Shown: positions 1 through 11,039 of the stretch, one piece after another
How positions within the stretch are numbered: the stretch's first letter is position 1
Layout: every line of letters starts with the position of its first letter
Position numbers and translations under genes: made by a program
Origin: Zingiber officinale
Lineage: Eukaryota > Streptophyta > Magnoliopsida > Zingiberales > Zingiberaceae
Direction: 5' to 3'
NCBI RefSeq assembly: GCF_018446385.1
Contig: NC_055997.1
Location: forward strand, 38,258,254 to 38,322,253
DNA: 64,000 bases
The notes under the pieces: model-generated
Database searches by the model: none
Told to the model about the DNA's origin: nothing
Seen by the model: the letters and a program-made list of their open reading frames with translations, nothing else

Positions 1-1363
1 ATTTTGACTAATTAATGACAAGTTAAGGATTTGTTTGTTTGTTTAGATCAGAATCTGTCCGCATTTATCAGACACACTTCACAGACCTAAGTACCATGTC
101 TAGACACTTGGACACCAGTTCGAATCCTTTCATTTTCTTGAGTCGCTCAACTCGACCTTCAAGTTTGAATTTTCTTCCTCAAGTTTTTCAACTTGAGTTG
201 AAGTTCAATTTGAACTTGGTTAGTTGAGTCACCCAAGTTAACTTGTTGTTTAAGGTGGTCTATTTCCTTAAGTAACAAGTTATTTTGTTTTTCAAATTTT
301 GACAATTTTTTAAACAATCATTTAACTACTTTAAGCAAATTAGACTTAGAATAAATCGTTACCATATTTGGATCTTCCGATCCATTACTTTTTTGGACTC
401 GATGTCGATCTCGGACTCGTACTCTTCATCGGACTCGGAGTCAGAATCTTCGTTTCTTGCCATAAATGCAAGATGACTCGAATGCTTTGTTTGCTCCTTG
501 TCAGATTCATTGAAGAGGTCTGGTCCTTTCTTTCGTCTTTTCGATTTAGGCCTTTCTTCCTTCCGATTTGGGCATTCATTTTTGAAATGCCCCTTTTTGT
601 TGCATCCGTAACAAATCACTTCTGATTTGTTTTGGGTCTAGTTGAGTGGTGTCTTCTTGGCACTTTTTCTAAATTTCTTCGTTAGCAATCTCCGAACCAT
701 GTTGACTAACTCTTCTTCATTTGTTAAGTCAGCATCTGACTCGTTTTTAGGCTCGATCTTCGTTTTTGATTTTATTTCCTTGCTTGGACCTGCATACAAG
801 GCAACTCCTTTCTCGACATAGCTTACGTTAGATTGCTCGTAATTCTAATTCAGCAGAATAACTCATCTAACTTAAGAACAGAAAGATCCTAGAGTATCTT
901 TGTACGACTCTACAATTGATGTCCATAGCATACCTCGGAAAGCGCTTAACGCTGCATCTATTGTTTCGCGGTTTTCTGTGTTGTGTCCGACGATAGAGGC
1001 CATTGAGGATGGTCTTCAATGAAAGGTAGTTGCGAGGTCGTCTCTCCGGAAACATTTTAATATTAAACAAATTATTTAAAAGTAAGTCCTGTTTATTTAC
1101 CTTAGACTCGTCAATTCCTTCATGTAGTTTTACTAGGGGTCCCATAGTTCCTTAGCATTGTCGTAGGGGACAACTCGGTTCAACTCCTCCATTGTGAGCC
1201 CGCACTGGATGGTGTTGATCACCTTATAGTTTAGTTGTGCCTTCTTGATCATTGGAGGAGTCCAATCTTCAAGTTCTAGTGGCGTTCCATCTTTGGTCGA
1301 AGGTGTGTAGCCTTTCAGTATTGTGAACCAAAGCTCAATGTCTGATTTCAGATAGCACTCCAT
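1..1363 (-). pseudogene. Copia (Sirevirus-like) gag remnant
   Basis: This is the decayed gag region of a minus-strand Ty1/copia element. Reading the minus strand, 1363-1133 encodes a capsid-like segment (YLKSDIELWFTILKGYTP, then a Trp-rich stretch and ELWDP), as in plant Copia gag proteins. At 619-560 there is a CCHC zinc knuckle (CYGCNKKGHFKNEC), followed by a basic tract and a long acidic Ser/Glu/Asp tract ending near 390. The acidic tail after the knuckle is typical of Sirevirus gag. Between 1 and 358 the minus strand looks like a charged coiled coil rich in Leu, Lys and Gln, broken by stops. Frameshifts separate the pieces, so it is not functional. The matching LTR lies upstream at 1609-2947. 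The Sirevirus assignment is inference; the Copia gag identity is firmer. Confidence 0.7.
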
Positions 1364-1608
1364 TCTATTCCTTCCAAAGAGCTAAAATTCTCCCTTTGAA
1401 AAGAGGATACCTGACAGATCAGAACCTTCTTGATAGAGAGTTCACATCCTAAATACAAGAAAATAATAAATTAATTTCCAAGACTTTCGCCTTGGGATTA
1501 GTAGTCCGAAAAATAGAAATAATAAGAAAAATATTCTAAAAGACAATAAAATTTTAAAAAGATGCTTCGAAAAGTAATTTCGCAGCATTACGAGACTGGA
1601 GTATCAAT

Positions 1609-2947
1609 TGTTGGACCTGACAAGTGTGGTAGAGAGAGGGTGAATATCGCGCTTTTTAAAACTTTTCTTTTTCTTTAGAAATCGTAATTGTGCAAAGGAA
1701 ATTAAAAAGACAAGTTCCTTTATTTCGCTCGTGAGTCTAGGTCGACTCTTACTTAGCGATGGCCCTGACCGCACCGATGGCAATCCATCATAACTCTTCT
1801 TTTCCAAAATCCTCGGAAAGAAACAGATCGTACAAATGAGCAAGATAGTAACAATCCTACTATCTTACTAATGAAATAATACAATGCAAGTTAAAAATTA
1901 ATATACCGACTAAATGTAGAATTTGAAGCTCGGCCGATACTTTCGGATGAAGTAGTTTGAAGAGTTGTAGTGAGCTTGCAGTACGAACAGCTTGCGCAGA
2001 GGTGAGCCTTTTTGTAATTAGAAAGTTGTTTTTGCCTCAAACCTTGAGCCTCATTTTATAAGTGCCTTTGAGGTTTGATCGACCAATCCCTCTGTTTGAT
2101 CGACCGAACCAGCTCCCTTCCTTCCTGGCTGGAGTCTGACGCTGGCTCGATCTTTTGCATTAACTGCTCATTAAGGGTTCGGTCGACCTATCCCTACTTT
2201 CGGTCGACCGAACAGGCTCCTTCCCTGTTCGTCGAGATTTGCCAAGATCATCATTTAATGGTGCTTTAATGTTGATTTGTTTGGTCGACCGATCCTTTGG
2301 TTCGGTCGACCGATCAGTTCTTTTTCCTTTTGCTTCTGATCAATGCTGATGAACTAGCCTGTGTTGAGTCATCATGGTTCGGTCGACCGATCCTTTGGTT
2401 TGGTTGACCGATCCGGCCAAACCTACAAAACACTGTTAGACAGTAATCCTGCAAAACAGATGTTAGCACAATTATAATGCATGAGTAATATATAAAAGAC
2501 AGTAGAACTGTCTTGATCTCAACTTGAAAACCTTCTCCCAGTTTCTTCAGTTGGATCGACGACCTAAGGTTATTCCCTTCGGGAACCCGACCTCACTGTC
2601 GCTCCTCCAGTTGTTTACCTCAACCTACCTGCCAAACTTTGATCCTCCAGATCTAGTTTGGACTTTTCACTTAGCTTTAATCGGCTCGCCAGGACTTTTC
2701 TCTTGATCTTCGGTCTTCCAGACCTCTCGATCACATCGCCAAGCATTGGGTTCCCTCGACCCACTTGGACTTTCACTTAGGTTTCACTATCTGCTAAGAT
2801 TTCTCCTGCCTAGCCTCTAACTAGGACTTTCCCGGTTGAGTAAACAACCTGCACACTCAGTCAACTTGTTAGATTACAACAAGACTTAACTTGAACCTTT
2901 AACAACATCAAAACTTAGGTTTGATTCTGGTGTTGCTTGCACCAACA
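1609..2947 (-). mobile_element. LTR of the Copia (Sirevirus-like) element
   Basis: On the plus strand this block starts TGTTGGACC and ends GCACCAACA, so on the element's own strand it runs from TGTTGGTGC to CCAACA. These are TG...CA LTR termini extended to a 6-bp inverted repeat. It sits where a 5' LTR belongs, just upstream of the minus-strand gag. Next to its inner end, GAGTATCAAT at 1599-1608 looks like a mutated initiator-Met primer-binding site. The partner LTR would lie left of the window, so no target duplication can be tested. The block holds the palindrome array at 2075-2420. Confidence 0.6.
2075..2420. repeat. Array of GGTCGACCGATC palindromes in the LTR
   Basis: About eight copies of a GTCGAC-centred motif (GGTCGACCGATCC, TTCGGTCGACCGAAC and variants) occur in pairs separated by 6-10 bases and able to form hairpins. 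Repeated palindromes have been described in Sirevirus LTRs, which fits the host element. Confidence 0.75.
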
Positions 2948-3664
2948 TAAAGAAGACATTCTTACTTTCATTTCCATTTTTGTTCTATCAAAGTCTGTAC
3001 TTTCAACTGCTATAAGGAACTTCTCTGCATCTAACCTGTTGAAGAAGGAGATCCTTTAGTGAGCTCTCATTACCTTGCATTAGCAACCTCAAACCAAGTA
3101 AATTTTCCGAGTCCCTTTAATTTTTATGTTAATTAAATATGTGTTTCCTTGCTAAGCTAGAAGCAAGAGAATTGGAATTCTAATTTTGTAGGTTATTCAT
3201 GGCTTCTAGCCGGTATACCCATTCCAACAACAACAACAACAAGAACAAGAATAAAAGTAAATACAAAGGAAATCGAAAATGATTTTATAATAATGAAATC
3301 TTGTTATCTTATTGCTTGGAAACGCCTCTTAATCAATTGGAAATGCAGCAATACTTCACTTTAAACTTTTTAAGAATTGACACCTTTAAATGCCCATGAA
3401 AATTGCTTTTTCAGGATTTCTCCTGGGCTAAATAATATCTGGTAATCGATTGTTACATCAGATTGACCATGCAAAACTTACATAATGACTCTTATTCGTC
3501 CATCAAATCGATTAATGAATCATATCAATCGATCGACAATTTCTAATTGATTGACTCAATCGATTCATCAGATTGATTTCTTCTCATCAAATTGTTTGTT
3601 TATTCTAGTGGTACATTTTCCACAAAATTTCTATATTTATTTTATTTACAATCTCTTTAGCAAA
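2948..3664. other. Intergenic, with AAC repeat and ATCGAT motifs
   Basis: No gene is recognised here. Around 3222-3244 there is a short (AAC)n tract inside a 27-codon Asn/Lys-rich open frame starting at 3199, which I do not regard as a gene. From about 3445 to 3590 there are several ATCGATTG / CAATCGAT motifs related to those in the LTR arrays elsewhere, probably from another decayed element. Confidence 0.5.
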
Positions 3665-3669
3665 CATTT

Positions 3670-4452
3670 TGATCCTGTCCGAATCGCTGAATCAACGGGC
3701 GCTGGGCACGTGGCACTCTCGTCGATGACATAGATCTCCGGCCGATCGCACGGCGCTCCGACGAACCTGCAAAGAAATCGGGCCGGGAAGGGGTTCCCGG
3801 CGACGATCCTCCGACGCTCAAGTCAGGCAAGCAGGTAACAAAGAAGTGGCTCCAAAAATCGTAGCATGCGTCCCTCCGGTGAAGAGGTGAGGCCCTTTAT
3901 ATAGGGCTGGAAAGGGATTCACGCACACAGATCGAGGCGAATACGTGTCCTCAGCCCATACCTTAACATGGGCTTGTCAGAAAATCTTACCTGACCCCTT
4001 ACTGCTACAGCCCGAGCACGTCTCTGATGGGACAGCGTAACTCCATCATGAGATCTTACGATGGTTCGCTCGTGGGCCATATCCACGTCAAGATGTTTCC
4101 CAGATTATTCTCTTCTTACTCCATGTCGAGTGTCCGGCCGGACGGCAACCCTCTTGCGTCCGGCCGGTCGGACATATGCGCCGGTCCACTTAGGGTATTC
4201 CCGGTAGTGTGCTCTATGGAGACTGATTGCAGTATTACTACCTCATGCCGCCGGCCGAGTGGGCCACCCGCTCGGCCGTACAATCCTATTCAACGAGCGT
4301 CGGAACCCTAACTCCTCGCCGGGTGCCTTTGACTCCGATGGGACCTCGCTCGGCCGACTGGTCTCCTCTTCTCCGGTCGGTCGTTCGGCCCTTTGACTTC
4401 CACGTGGCGTTGACTTCCCTCAGCGGGGGTCCCTCTTCTTATCGCCAGATCA
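3670..4452 (-). mobile_element. Solo LTR, Tat-type Ty3/gypsy
   Basis: The GC-rich block starts TGATCCTGTCC and ends GCCAGATCA, matching the termini of the Tat LTRs at 14554-15407 (TGATCATGTCC ... CCAGATCA). Internal stretches are shared (AGATCTCC, GGGAAGGGGTTCCC, CGACGCTCAAGT). It is flanked by perfect 5-bp duplications CATTT at 3665-3669 and 4453-4457. No internal coding region lies next to it, so it is a solo LTR left by LTR-LTR recombination. On the minus strand TATATAAAG (3895-3903) is a good TATA box. Sequence is diverged from element C, so it is a related but distinct subfamily. Its open frames are incidental. Confidence 0.88.
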
Positions 4453-4457
4453 CATTT

Positions 4458-5071
4458 CAACAAATGTGAATTTATTGTCTCGATAATCATTAAAAAAACT
4501 AATTTTTTAAATAATCTAATATAATAACAATCTTCATATTTTATATGGTAAAAAAATTACTGACAATATTAATTACAAATAATATATCATACCAAATAAT
4601 TAAGTTTATATAAAATATATCTTATTTATGGAACTAAATATTTTATTCACTTTCAAGAGGATTTCTTGACTTGCCTGTGACAATAGTTTAATAATCAAAT
4701 TTGAAAATGACATTGGCAATTAGGTTTTAGGTTTTAAAAACTAAGGTGTATAATTTAAAATATATGCAATAAAATTAAAAATGAACTTTTTAAAAAAGAA
4801 TAATCTAAAATTGAAAGTGATTTTTTTAAAAAAATATAAATAATATTAAAAATTAGAGGTCTTAATAAAATTGAAACTCTAGGCCTATGCCTTGAGCCGA
4901 CATGATCTCAGTTTAATTTTGTAATATACTCGCAAGCCTATCTGTTGCTTGATAATGAGCTTATAATCTCCCTTGGACATAAAGTTATAGCGTGATCGAC
5001 GATCACCCAAGACTTTGTCATTGCCTATCATAATCAAACATTGGCCATAACCATATATTCTATAGGTAAAC
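4458..5071. other. AT-rich intergenic stretch
   Basis: The stretch is strongly AT-rich with A and T runs. I see no coding frame, RNA gene or repeat with recognisable ends. Confidence 0.6.
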
Positions 5072-5074
5072 TAA

Positions 5075-6217
5075 GGGGGTGTTTGGTTTAGGGGAATAGG
5101 AGTGGGAAATGAGAATAAGAATCATTGATTGTCATTGTTAATGTTTGGATTATAGGAATAGGAATACAAATAAATGAATGAATCCTTGAAATTGGGTAAT
5201 AACTCATTCCCATGTACCTCCCTTCAATGAGTCATTACCCTATTTTCATCAATCAAAATATTCCCTTATTCCAAAAATACCCTTGACCTAAAACTAAAAT
5301 TTTCTCCCTTAATATCAAGATATATTTTTTTATTTTTTCTTTCATATCACATCTCTCCTTGTTCTCTCTCATCATATTTTCTCTCTCATCATTTTATCAC
5401 ACACTTTCTCTCTCCTTAATCTTTCCTATCACACTCTTTTCTCTTTTTTCTCATTACACTTTCTCTCTCATCATACTTTTTCTCTTCTCAATCTCTTCCA
5501 TCGCACACTCTTCCTTCTTTTTTTCTCATCATACTTTTTCTCTCATCATCTTTCTCTCTCCTCAATCTCTCCCATCACACTCTCTTTTCTCTTTTTTTCT
5601 CATCATACTTCCGCTCTCATCATACTTTCTCTCTCCTCAATCTTTCTTGTCACACTCCCTCCTTTTTTCCTCAACACACTTTTCTCTCTCATCATACTTT
5701 CTCTCTCCTCAATCTCTCTCATCACACTCACTGTTCTCTTTTTTTCTCATCACACTTTCTCTCTCATCATACTTTCTGTCTTACCATACTTTTTCTCTCC
5801 TCAATCTCTCTCATCATACTCTCTCTTCATTTTTTCTCATTATATTTTCTCTCTCTTCACCCTCTCCCACCATACTTTCTCTCATATCATATTTTCTCTC
5901 TCATCATGCTCTCTCCTATCACACTCTCTTTTCTGATTTTCTCTCATCACACTTTCTCTCTCTTCATTCTTTCTCATCACACTTTCTCTCTCATCATTCT
6001 TTTTCATCATATTTTTCTCTCACATTCATCTTTCTCTCACATCTAATTTTTTTTCTTATTTTCCTTTAAAGGTAGAAAAGGAAATTTTGATTTATTCCGA
6101 TAGAAAATATGCAACTAACCAAACATTACTTTTAAGAGTATGCTCATACTCATTCTCATTCCACAATATAATAATTCTCATTCCGATTCCTATTCCTAGG
6201 AAAAACCAAACACCCGC
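5075..6217. mobile_element. PIF/Harbinger-like non-autonomous element with pyrimidine-rich core
   Basis: The left end GGGGGTGTTTGGTTT and the right end AAACCAAACACCCGC form a 15-bp terminal inverted repeat with one mismatch. The flanks are a 3-bp TAA duplication (5072-5074, 6218-6220), as expected for PIF/Harbinger elements (Tourist-like). Subterminal regions are mirrored (GGAATAGG / CCTATTCC, AATGAGAAT / ATTCTCATT). The interior, 5340-6065, is almost pure pyrimidine: irregular tandem copies of a CTCTCTCATCACACTTT-like unit. A 236-codon open frame covers this core but its Ser/Leu/Phe/His composition is a product of the repeat. No transposase is encoded. Confidence 0.8.
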
Positions 6218-6240
6218 TAAGGATGAAACAAGTAATCTTA

Positions 6241-7335
6241 GGAGGCGTTTGGTTTAGGGGAATAAGAGTAGAGAATGAGAATAGCAATCATTGATTATCA
6301 TTATTGATGTTTAGATTATAGGAATGGAAATACAAATAAGGAAATAATTCTTATAATTGGGTAATGACTCATTCCCATATCTCCCCCTTCAATGAGTCAT
6401 TATAATAAAATATTCTCTTATTCCAAAAATACCCTTGACCCAAAACTAAAATTTTCCCCCTTAATATCAAAATATATTTATTTAATTTTTCTTTCATATC
6501 ACTTTCTTTCTCCTTGTTCTCTCTCATCATATTTTCTTTCTTCTCATTTTATAACCTATTTTCTCTCTCCTTAATCTTTCTATCACACTTTCTTTCTTCT
6601 TTTTTTCTCATTACACTTTCTCTTTCCTTAATATTTTCCATCACACTCTCTTCCCTCTTTTTTTTCTCATCACATTTTCTCTCTCATCATACTTCCTCTC
6701 TCATCATACTTTCTCTCTCCTCAATCTCTCACATCACACTCTCTTTTGTCTTTCTTCTCATCCTACTTTCTCTCTCATCATGCTTTCTATCTCATCACAC
6801 TTTCTCTCTCCTTAATCTTTCTCATCACACTCTCTCCTTTTTTTTTATCAACACACTTTCTCTCTCATCATATTTTCTCTCTCCTCAATCTTTTCCATCA
6901 CATTCGCTTTCCTATTTTTTTCTCATCACACTTTCTCTCCCATCATACTCTCTTTCCTTATTTTTTTTCTCATTACACTTTCTCTCTATTCATCCTCTCC
7001 TTAATCTTTCTCATCACACTCTCTCCTTTTTTTTTATCAACACACTTTTTCTCTCATCATATTTTTTCTCTCATCATATTTTTTCTCTCATTTTCTATCA
7101 TCATCTCTCTCCCATCATACTCTCTTTTCTCATTTTTTTCTCATTACACTTTCTCTCTATTTATCCTCTCTCATCATATTTTTTCTCTCATCATATTTTC
7201 TCTTTCATCTTCTATCATCATCTCTCTCCCATCATACTCTCTTTCCTCTTTTTTTTCTCATTACACTTTCTCTTTATTCATTCTCTCTCATCTTTTATCT
7301 CTCTTCCATCACACTCTCTTTCCTAATTTTCTAAA
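6241..7335. mobile_element. Second, right-truncated copy of the same element
   Basis: It starts GGAGGCGTTTGGTTTAG after TTA (6238-6240) and follows the first element closely through the left subterminal region (AATGAGAATAGCAATCATTG, ATTCCAAAAATACCC). It then enters the same pyrimidine-rich tandem core (6490-7325). No closing inverted repeat is found before unrelated AT-rich DNA near 7335, so the right end is lost. The 270- and 201-codon frames here are repeat artefacts. Confidence 0.65.
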
Positions 7336-7420
7336 AAAAATAAACATATGAAATTAGAAACCGTTCATATCAAATATAAATTTAAACTGGAATTTATTTT
7401 ATGCTATTTTAAAAATAATT

Positions 7421-7430
7421 TATATAAATA
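7421..7430 (+). promoter_or_regulatory. Candidate TATA box of the F-box gene
   Basis: TATATAAATA lies 210 bases before the ATG at 7640 in an AT-rich stretch. It is the best TATA match upstream of the gene. Use in vivo is inferred only. Confidence 0.4.
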
Positions 7431-7639
7431 GAATATTCCCTTATTTTAAATATTATTATACTAATAATTTGTTATATGATGTTGACTTATTCACATGAAT
7501 ATTAATAGGTGTGAATAAATAATTTAGAAAAAGGCTAAGCAAATAAACGGAAATAGGGAAGGAAGAGGGATATCCAATTTTCTTGTCGCCGTTTAGCAGC
7601 CGCCACCGCGGTCGTCGTTACTACCATCGTCTCTTCTAC

Positions 7640-8728
7640 ATGTCTATTTACTGGTCGGAGATTTCTACGGATCTCTTATACTTAATCCTATCCAAGGTCT
7701 CGATCCCTGATCTCTTTCGCTGCGCCGCCGTATGCTCACATTGGTCCGCCGTGGTCGATATGGTCAGACGCCGCTCCGGTGGTCAACGCCCTCAGATCCC
7801 ATGGCTTGTGCCGGAACACCACCTCCTCATAAACGGAAGACATAACGATCAAAACACCTACAACTTCTTCAGCCTATCGGAGGGCCGCGTGTATGATATC
7901 CCAAGTCGCGCTCCTGGCATCCTCATCGTCGGATCTTCTCATGGTTGGCTCATAACCACCAACGAGGTTAGTGTACAGCTCCTCAACCCTATAACCGGTG
8001 TGCAGATCGACCTTCCCTCCATCCCCACCAACCGAAATTTGGAGGCCATCAGAGCCGTGTTGTCCTGCGATCCCTCTAGATGTGGAGATTACAGCGTCGG
8101 CTTTGTATTCTATTGCCGTTCTATGGAGAAAGAGTTATTGTTCTTGGCTAGCGCAGGAGATGACAAGTGGAAGATGATCCCTGGAAATCAATATCACTAT
8201 GATGACATAGCATTTCACAACGGCAAGCTCTATGCGGTGTCACGATTTGAAGAAGATGACGAAGTGATAGTGGTGGCGTTCGATCTCATCACGCTGGATT
8301 CAACTCCGACAAGGACGCCGGTGGTGGCCCTGCCATTCAGCATTTGGGATTTTACTTTCGACATGCACTTTGTTTGCACGTATTTCGGTGATCTACTGAT
8401 CGCACGGGCAACTATCACGAATGAATTAGTAGATTATAATAAGAAATTGGAGGTTTGGAAGGTGGATACTGAGAAAGGCGCCATGGTCGCGCTAAATAAT
8501 TTGGGGAAGTATGCTTTATTTTTGGGCACAGGATCTTCTTTTTGCCTTGATACTTGTTCATTGCCTGATTTGAAGTCAAATTCTATTTATCTCTCGAATG
8601 AGTTGGGTAATAACTTGGTTTACAGCCTAGAGGACGAAAGCTTCACCTCCTTGAGTCTGCCTTCATTGTCATCTCCAAAACTAGAGCGGTCACCGCTTGT
8701 TTGGTTTACACCCAGTATTGCCTGCTGA
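7640..8728 (+). CDS. F-box protein with DUF295 domain
   Basis: This is an intact single-exon gene of 362 codons ending in TGA at 8726-8728. I place the start at the ATG at 7640 (MSIYWSEIS); the open frame extends upstream to 7583 but without an ATG. Residues about 5-45 form an F-box (DLLYLILSKVSIPDLFRCA followed by VCSHW), the segment that binds Skp1 in SCF ubiquitin ligases. Residues about 60-345 match the DUF295 layout: a Pro/Trp motif (PWLVP), FFSLSEGRVYDI, GSSHGWLIT, LLNPITGVQIDLPSI, a central FHNGKLYAV repeat and a C-terminal LVWFTPS. F-box/DUF295 genes form large, fast-evolving plant families; a role as substrate receptor is inferred from the family. Codon use and the lack of lesions contrast with the surrounding transposon debris, so I regard it as a real gene. 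Substrate and expression are unknown. Confidence 0.88.
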   Translation: MSIYWSEISTDLLYLILSKVSIPDLFRCAAVCSHWSAVVDMVRRRSGGQRPQIPWLVPEHHLLINGRHNDQNTYNFFSLSEGRVYDIPSRAPGILIVGSSHGWLITTNEVSVQLLNPITGVQIDLPSIPTNRNLEAIRAVLSCDPSRCGDYSVGFVFYCRSMEKELLFLASAGDDKWKMIPGNQYHYDDIAFHNGKLYAVSRFEEDDEVIVVAFDLITLDSTPTRTPVVALPFSIWDFTFDMHFVCTYFGDLLIARATITNELVDYNKKLEVWKVDTEKGAMVALNNLGKYALFLGTGSSFCLDTCSLPDLKSNSIYLSNELGNNLVYSLEDESFTSLSLPSLSSPKLERSPLVWFTPSIAC

Positions 8729-9246
8729 TCCAATGTAAACTTAAAAGCTTTTATTTTTTTTATTTTATTTTATATGTTTTTTTAAAGATTTGGTAATGCT
8801 TGTTTGATTTTCATGTCTCCTACCTCTTTAAAAAAAATGCAGAAATTTCATAAATGAATACTTTATTGTGTTCCATTTAGGTTTTGTAGGAGCTTAAGTG
8901 CATGTTTAAGTGGAGCACCACTCCATCTAATTTAAATATAAACTATTTTTGAATTTTGAATTTTAATCCACTTAAATTCATCTGCCTTGCAAACTCAAAT
9001 TGCCACGAATTTCTATTCGCCGTTAAGACATCCTGATTTATCTTGATAATCGATGGCAAATTGTCATAAGACTTAGCTAATTATTTCAAACTCAATGTTA
9101 CTCAGCTTAATTAATCATTTTTTTATTTTAATTTTTTTAAAAAAATTTATGTCCTTAAATCAAGGAAGGGTTGATTCTTAATTTAGCTCTCTATAGATGG
9201 TTATGAGAGAAATACACCATTATGTGATGATCTATATAATTTCCTG

Positions 9247-9297
<51 letters not shown>

Positions 9298-9479
9298 TAT
9301 AAGGCTAATTGTCCTTTTGCCAAGTCAAATTGCCACTAATTCAAATATATAATCCATTTTAAATTCTTTGAGCTTATAATGTCATTTTATACTTTTAAAT
9401 GTTGGAAATTTATCCATGATTTGGCAAGGATTTATTGTGAAAAGTGATAACAAACCATTTGAAAATATATTGATTGCTC
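8729..9479. other. AT-rich downstream region of the F-box gene
   Basis: Contains the likely 3' UTR (T-rich from 8750) and no recognised gene. It includes the (TA)n microsatellite at 9249-9294. Confidence 0.6.
9249..9294. repeat. (TA)n microsatellite
   Basis: An uninterrupted run of about 23 TA dinucleotides, likely to vary in length between individuals. Confidence 0.95.
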
Positions 9480-10912
9480 CATTAATATATTGACCGAGGT
9501 CAATGCCGCTCGAAAAGTACAAAGGATGGAGATTAACACTATTCAAGAAAAGTCACCCATCCTCGTATATGCAGAAAAGGAAGAAGTGCAAATTCAGGCT
9601 GGTCAGCCATAAGCCACTACTCATATAGCGGCCGACCTGACTCCTGGACTAAAGGATGAGCTAGTGGAGTGTCTGACTCGCAACAACGATGTATTTGTCT
9701 GGACGCCCAAAGAAGTGAAGGGTGCCAGTCATGGAGCATATGCTTCATGTTTATCCTGATGCTCGCCCTGTCAAACAAAGGAAGCGAGATTTTGGGGTTG
9801 ATCAAAATAAAATTATTAAAAAAGAGGTGGATAAGTTATTAGAGGCAGGTTACATTCGAGAGGTTCAATTCCTTAGTTGGCTAGCCAATGTTGTCCTAAT
9901 ATCTAAGCCAGGAAATAAATGGTGAGTTTGCATTGATTTTAAAGAACTTAACAAGGCTTGCCCAAAAGATTATTATCCTTTACCCCACATTGATCAAGTT
10001 GTTGTTTTCACCTCTAGTTGTGAATTCATCTATATATTAGATGACTATCAAGGGTATCATCAAGTACTGCTTGCCAAGGAGAATCAAAAGAAGGTTAGTT
10101 TTATAACTGCTGAAGGCACTTAGCTTATTGTTATAATATTATATATACCATTCGGAGTAAAGAATGCAGGAGCTACCTATCAAAGACTCATGAATAAGGT
10201 CTTTGAAAATTAAATCGGGCGAAATATAGAGGTTTATGTGGATGATATCCTCATCAGATCTCTTCAGGAGGGAGACTTGATTGATGACATAGAAGAAATC
10301 TACAGAACTTTAAGACAATATGAGCTCATGCTCAACCCTTACAAGTGTCTGTTCAAGGCTAGAAGTTAAAATTTTTTTGAATATGTAGTTACTGAACATG
10401 GAATTGAAGCTAATCTTAGTAAGGTACAAGCTTTACAAAATATGGCTCCTCCTTGTAATTTGAAGGAAGCACAAAGACTGAACAGCCAAATCACTGCTCT
10501 ATCTCGTTTTATCTTTCGATTGGCTGATCGAAGTTTACTCTTCTTCGAGATACTCCGTCCGGCGACTAAATTTTAGTAGGATGCTGATTGTGACAAGGCA
10601 TTTGAAGAGTTAAAGAATTATTTGTCTTTTTTACCTGTATTAGTCAAACCAATAGTGGGGGAGGCCTTGTAGGTTTATCTGTCAGCTAATGAGCGAGCTA
10701 TTGGTGTAGAATTAGTAAGATAGGAGGAGAATGAATAATAGCCTATGTATTTCTTTAGTCATCTATTAAAAGGAGTCGAGTGCAATTACACTGCACTCAA
10801 AAAAATAGCTTACATATTGGTTCTAACTACTCGAAGATTACATCCGTACTTTTTATCTCATCCGATAATCGTATTAACTAATAGTACTTTGAGTCGGGTA
10901 CTTATTAACAAG
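9480..10912 (+). pseudogene. Tat-type Ty3/gypsy pol remnant
   Basis: A plus-strand, stop-ridden pol fragment from a Tat-related element. Recognisable pieces in order: the segment before reverse transcriptase (EEVQIQAGQP near 9585, DVFVWTP near 9690); reverse transcriptase with EAGYIREVQF, ACPKDYYPLP, DDYQGYHQV, GVKNAGATYQRLMNKV and the catalytic YVDDILI near 10236; the thumb/connection region with LKEAQRL; and the first RNase H with PMYFFSHLLKG near 10742 and TTRRLHPYFLSHP. It ends abruptly near 10912. It resembles element C's pol but is clearly a separate, older insertion. At least ten in-frame stops make it non-functional. Confidence 0.85.
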
Positions 10913-10979
10913 TGTTTCCGTTTCTCGATTCTTGCACTTCTTATTTCTTAACAAGTGTTTCCGTTTCTCGATTATTGCA
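10905..10979. repeat. Short direct duplication
   Basis: A 32-base block starting TTAACAAGTGTTTCCG occurs at 10905-10936 and again at 10948-10979 with one mismatch, at the junction between the Tat fragment and the next remnant. It may mark a rejoining event. Confidence 0.85.
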
Positions 10980-11039
10980 TGTGAGTCGTGGGGTTTCCCT
11001 TTATATGTCTTACTTCTTCTGATCTCATATTTCTTTTGC

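Noticed and set aside
3199..3282. 27-codon Asn/Lys-rich frame with ATG in good context
   Set aside because: It is a product of an (AAC)n tract with no conserved features.
5359..7351. Open frames of 236, 270 and 201 codons rich in Ser, Leu, Phe and His
   Set aside because: They lie in pyrimidine-rich tandem repeats of MITE-like elements; several frames are open at once because the repeat lacks stops.
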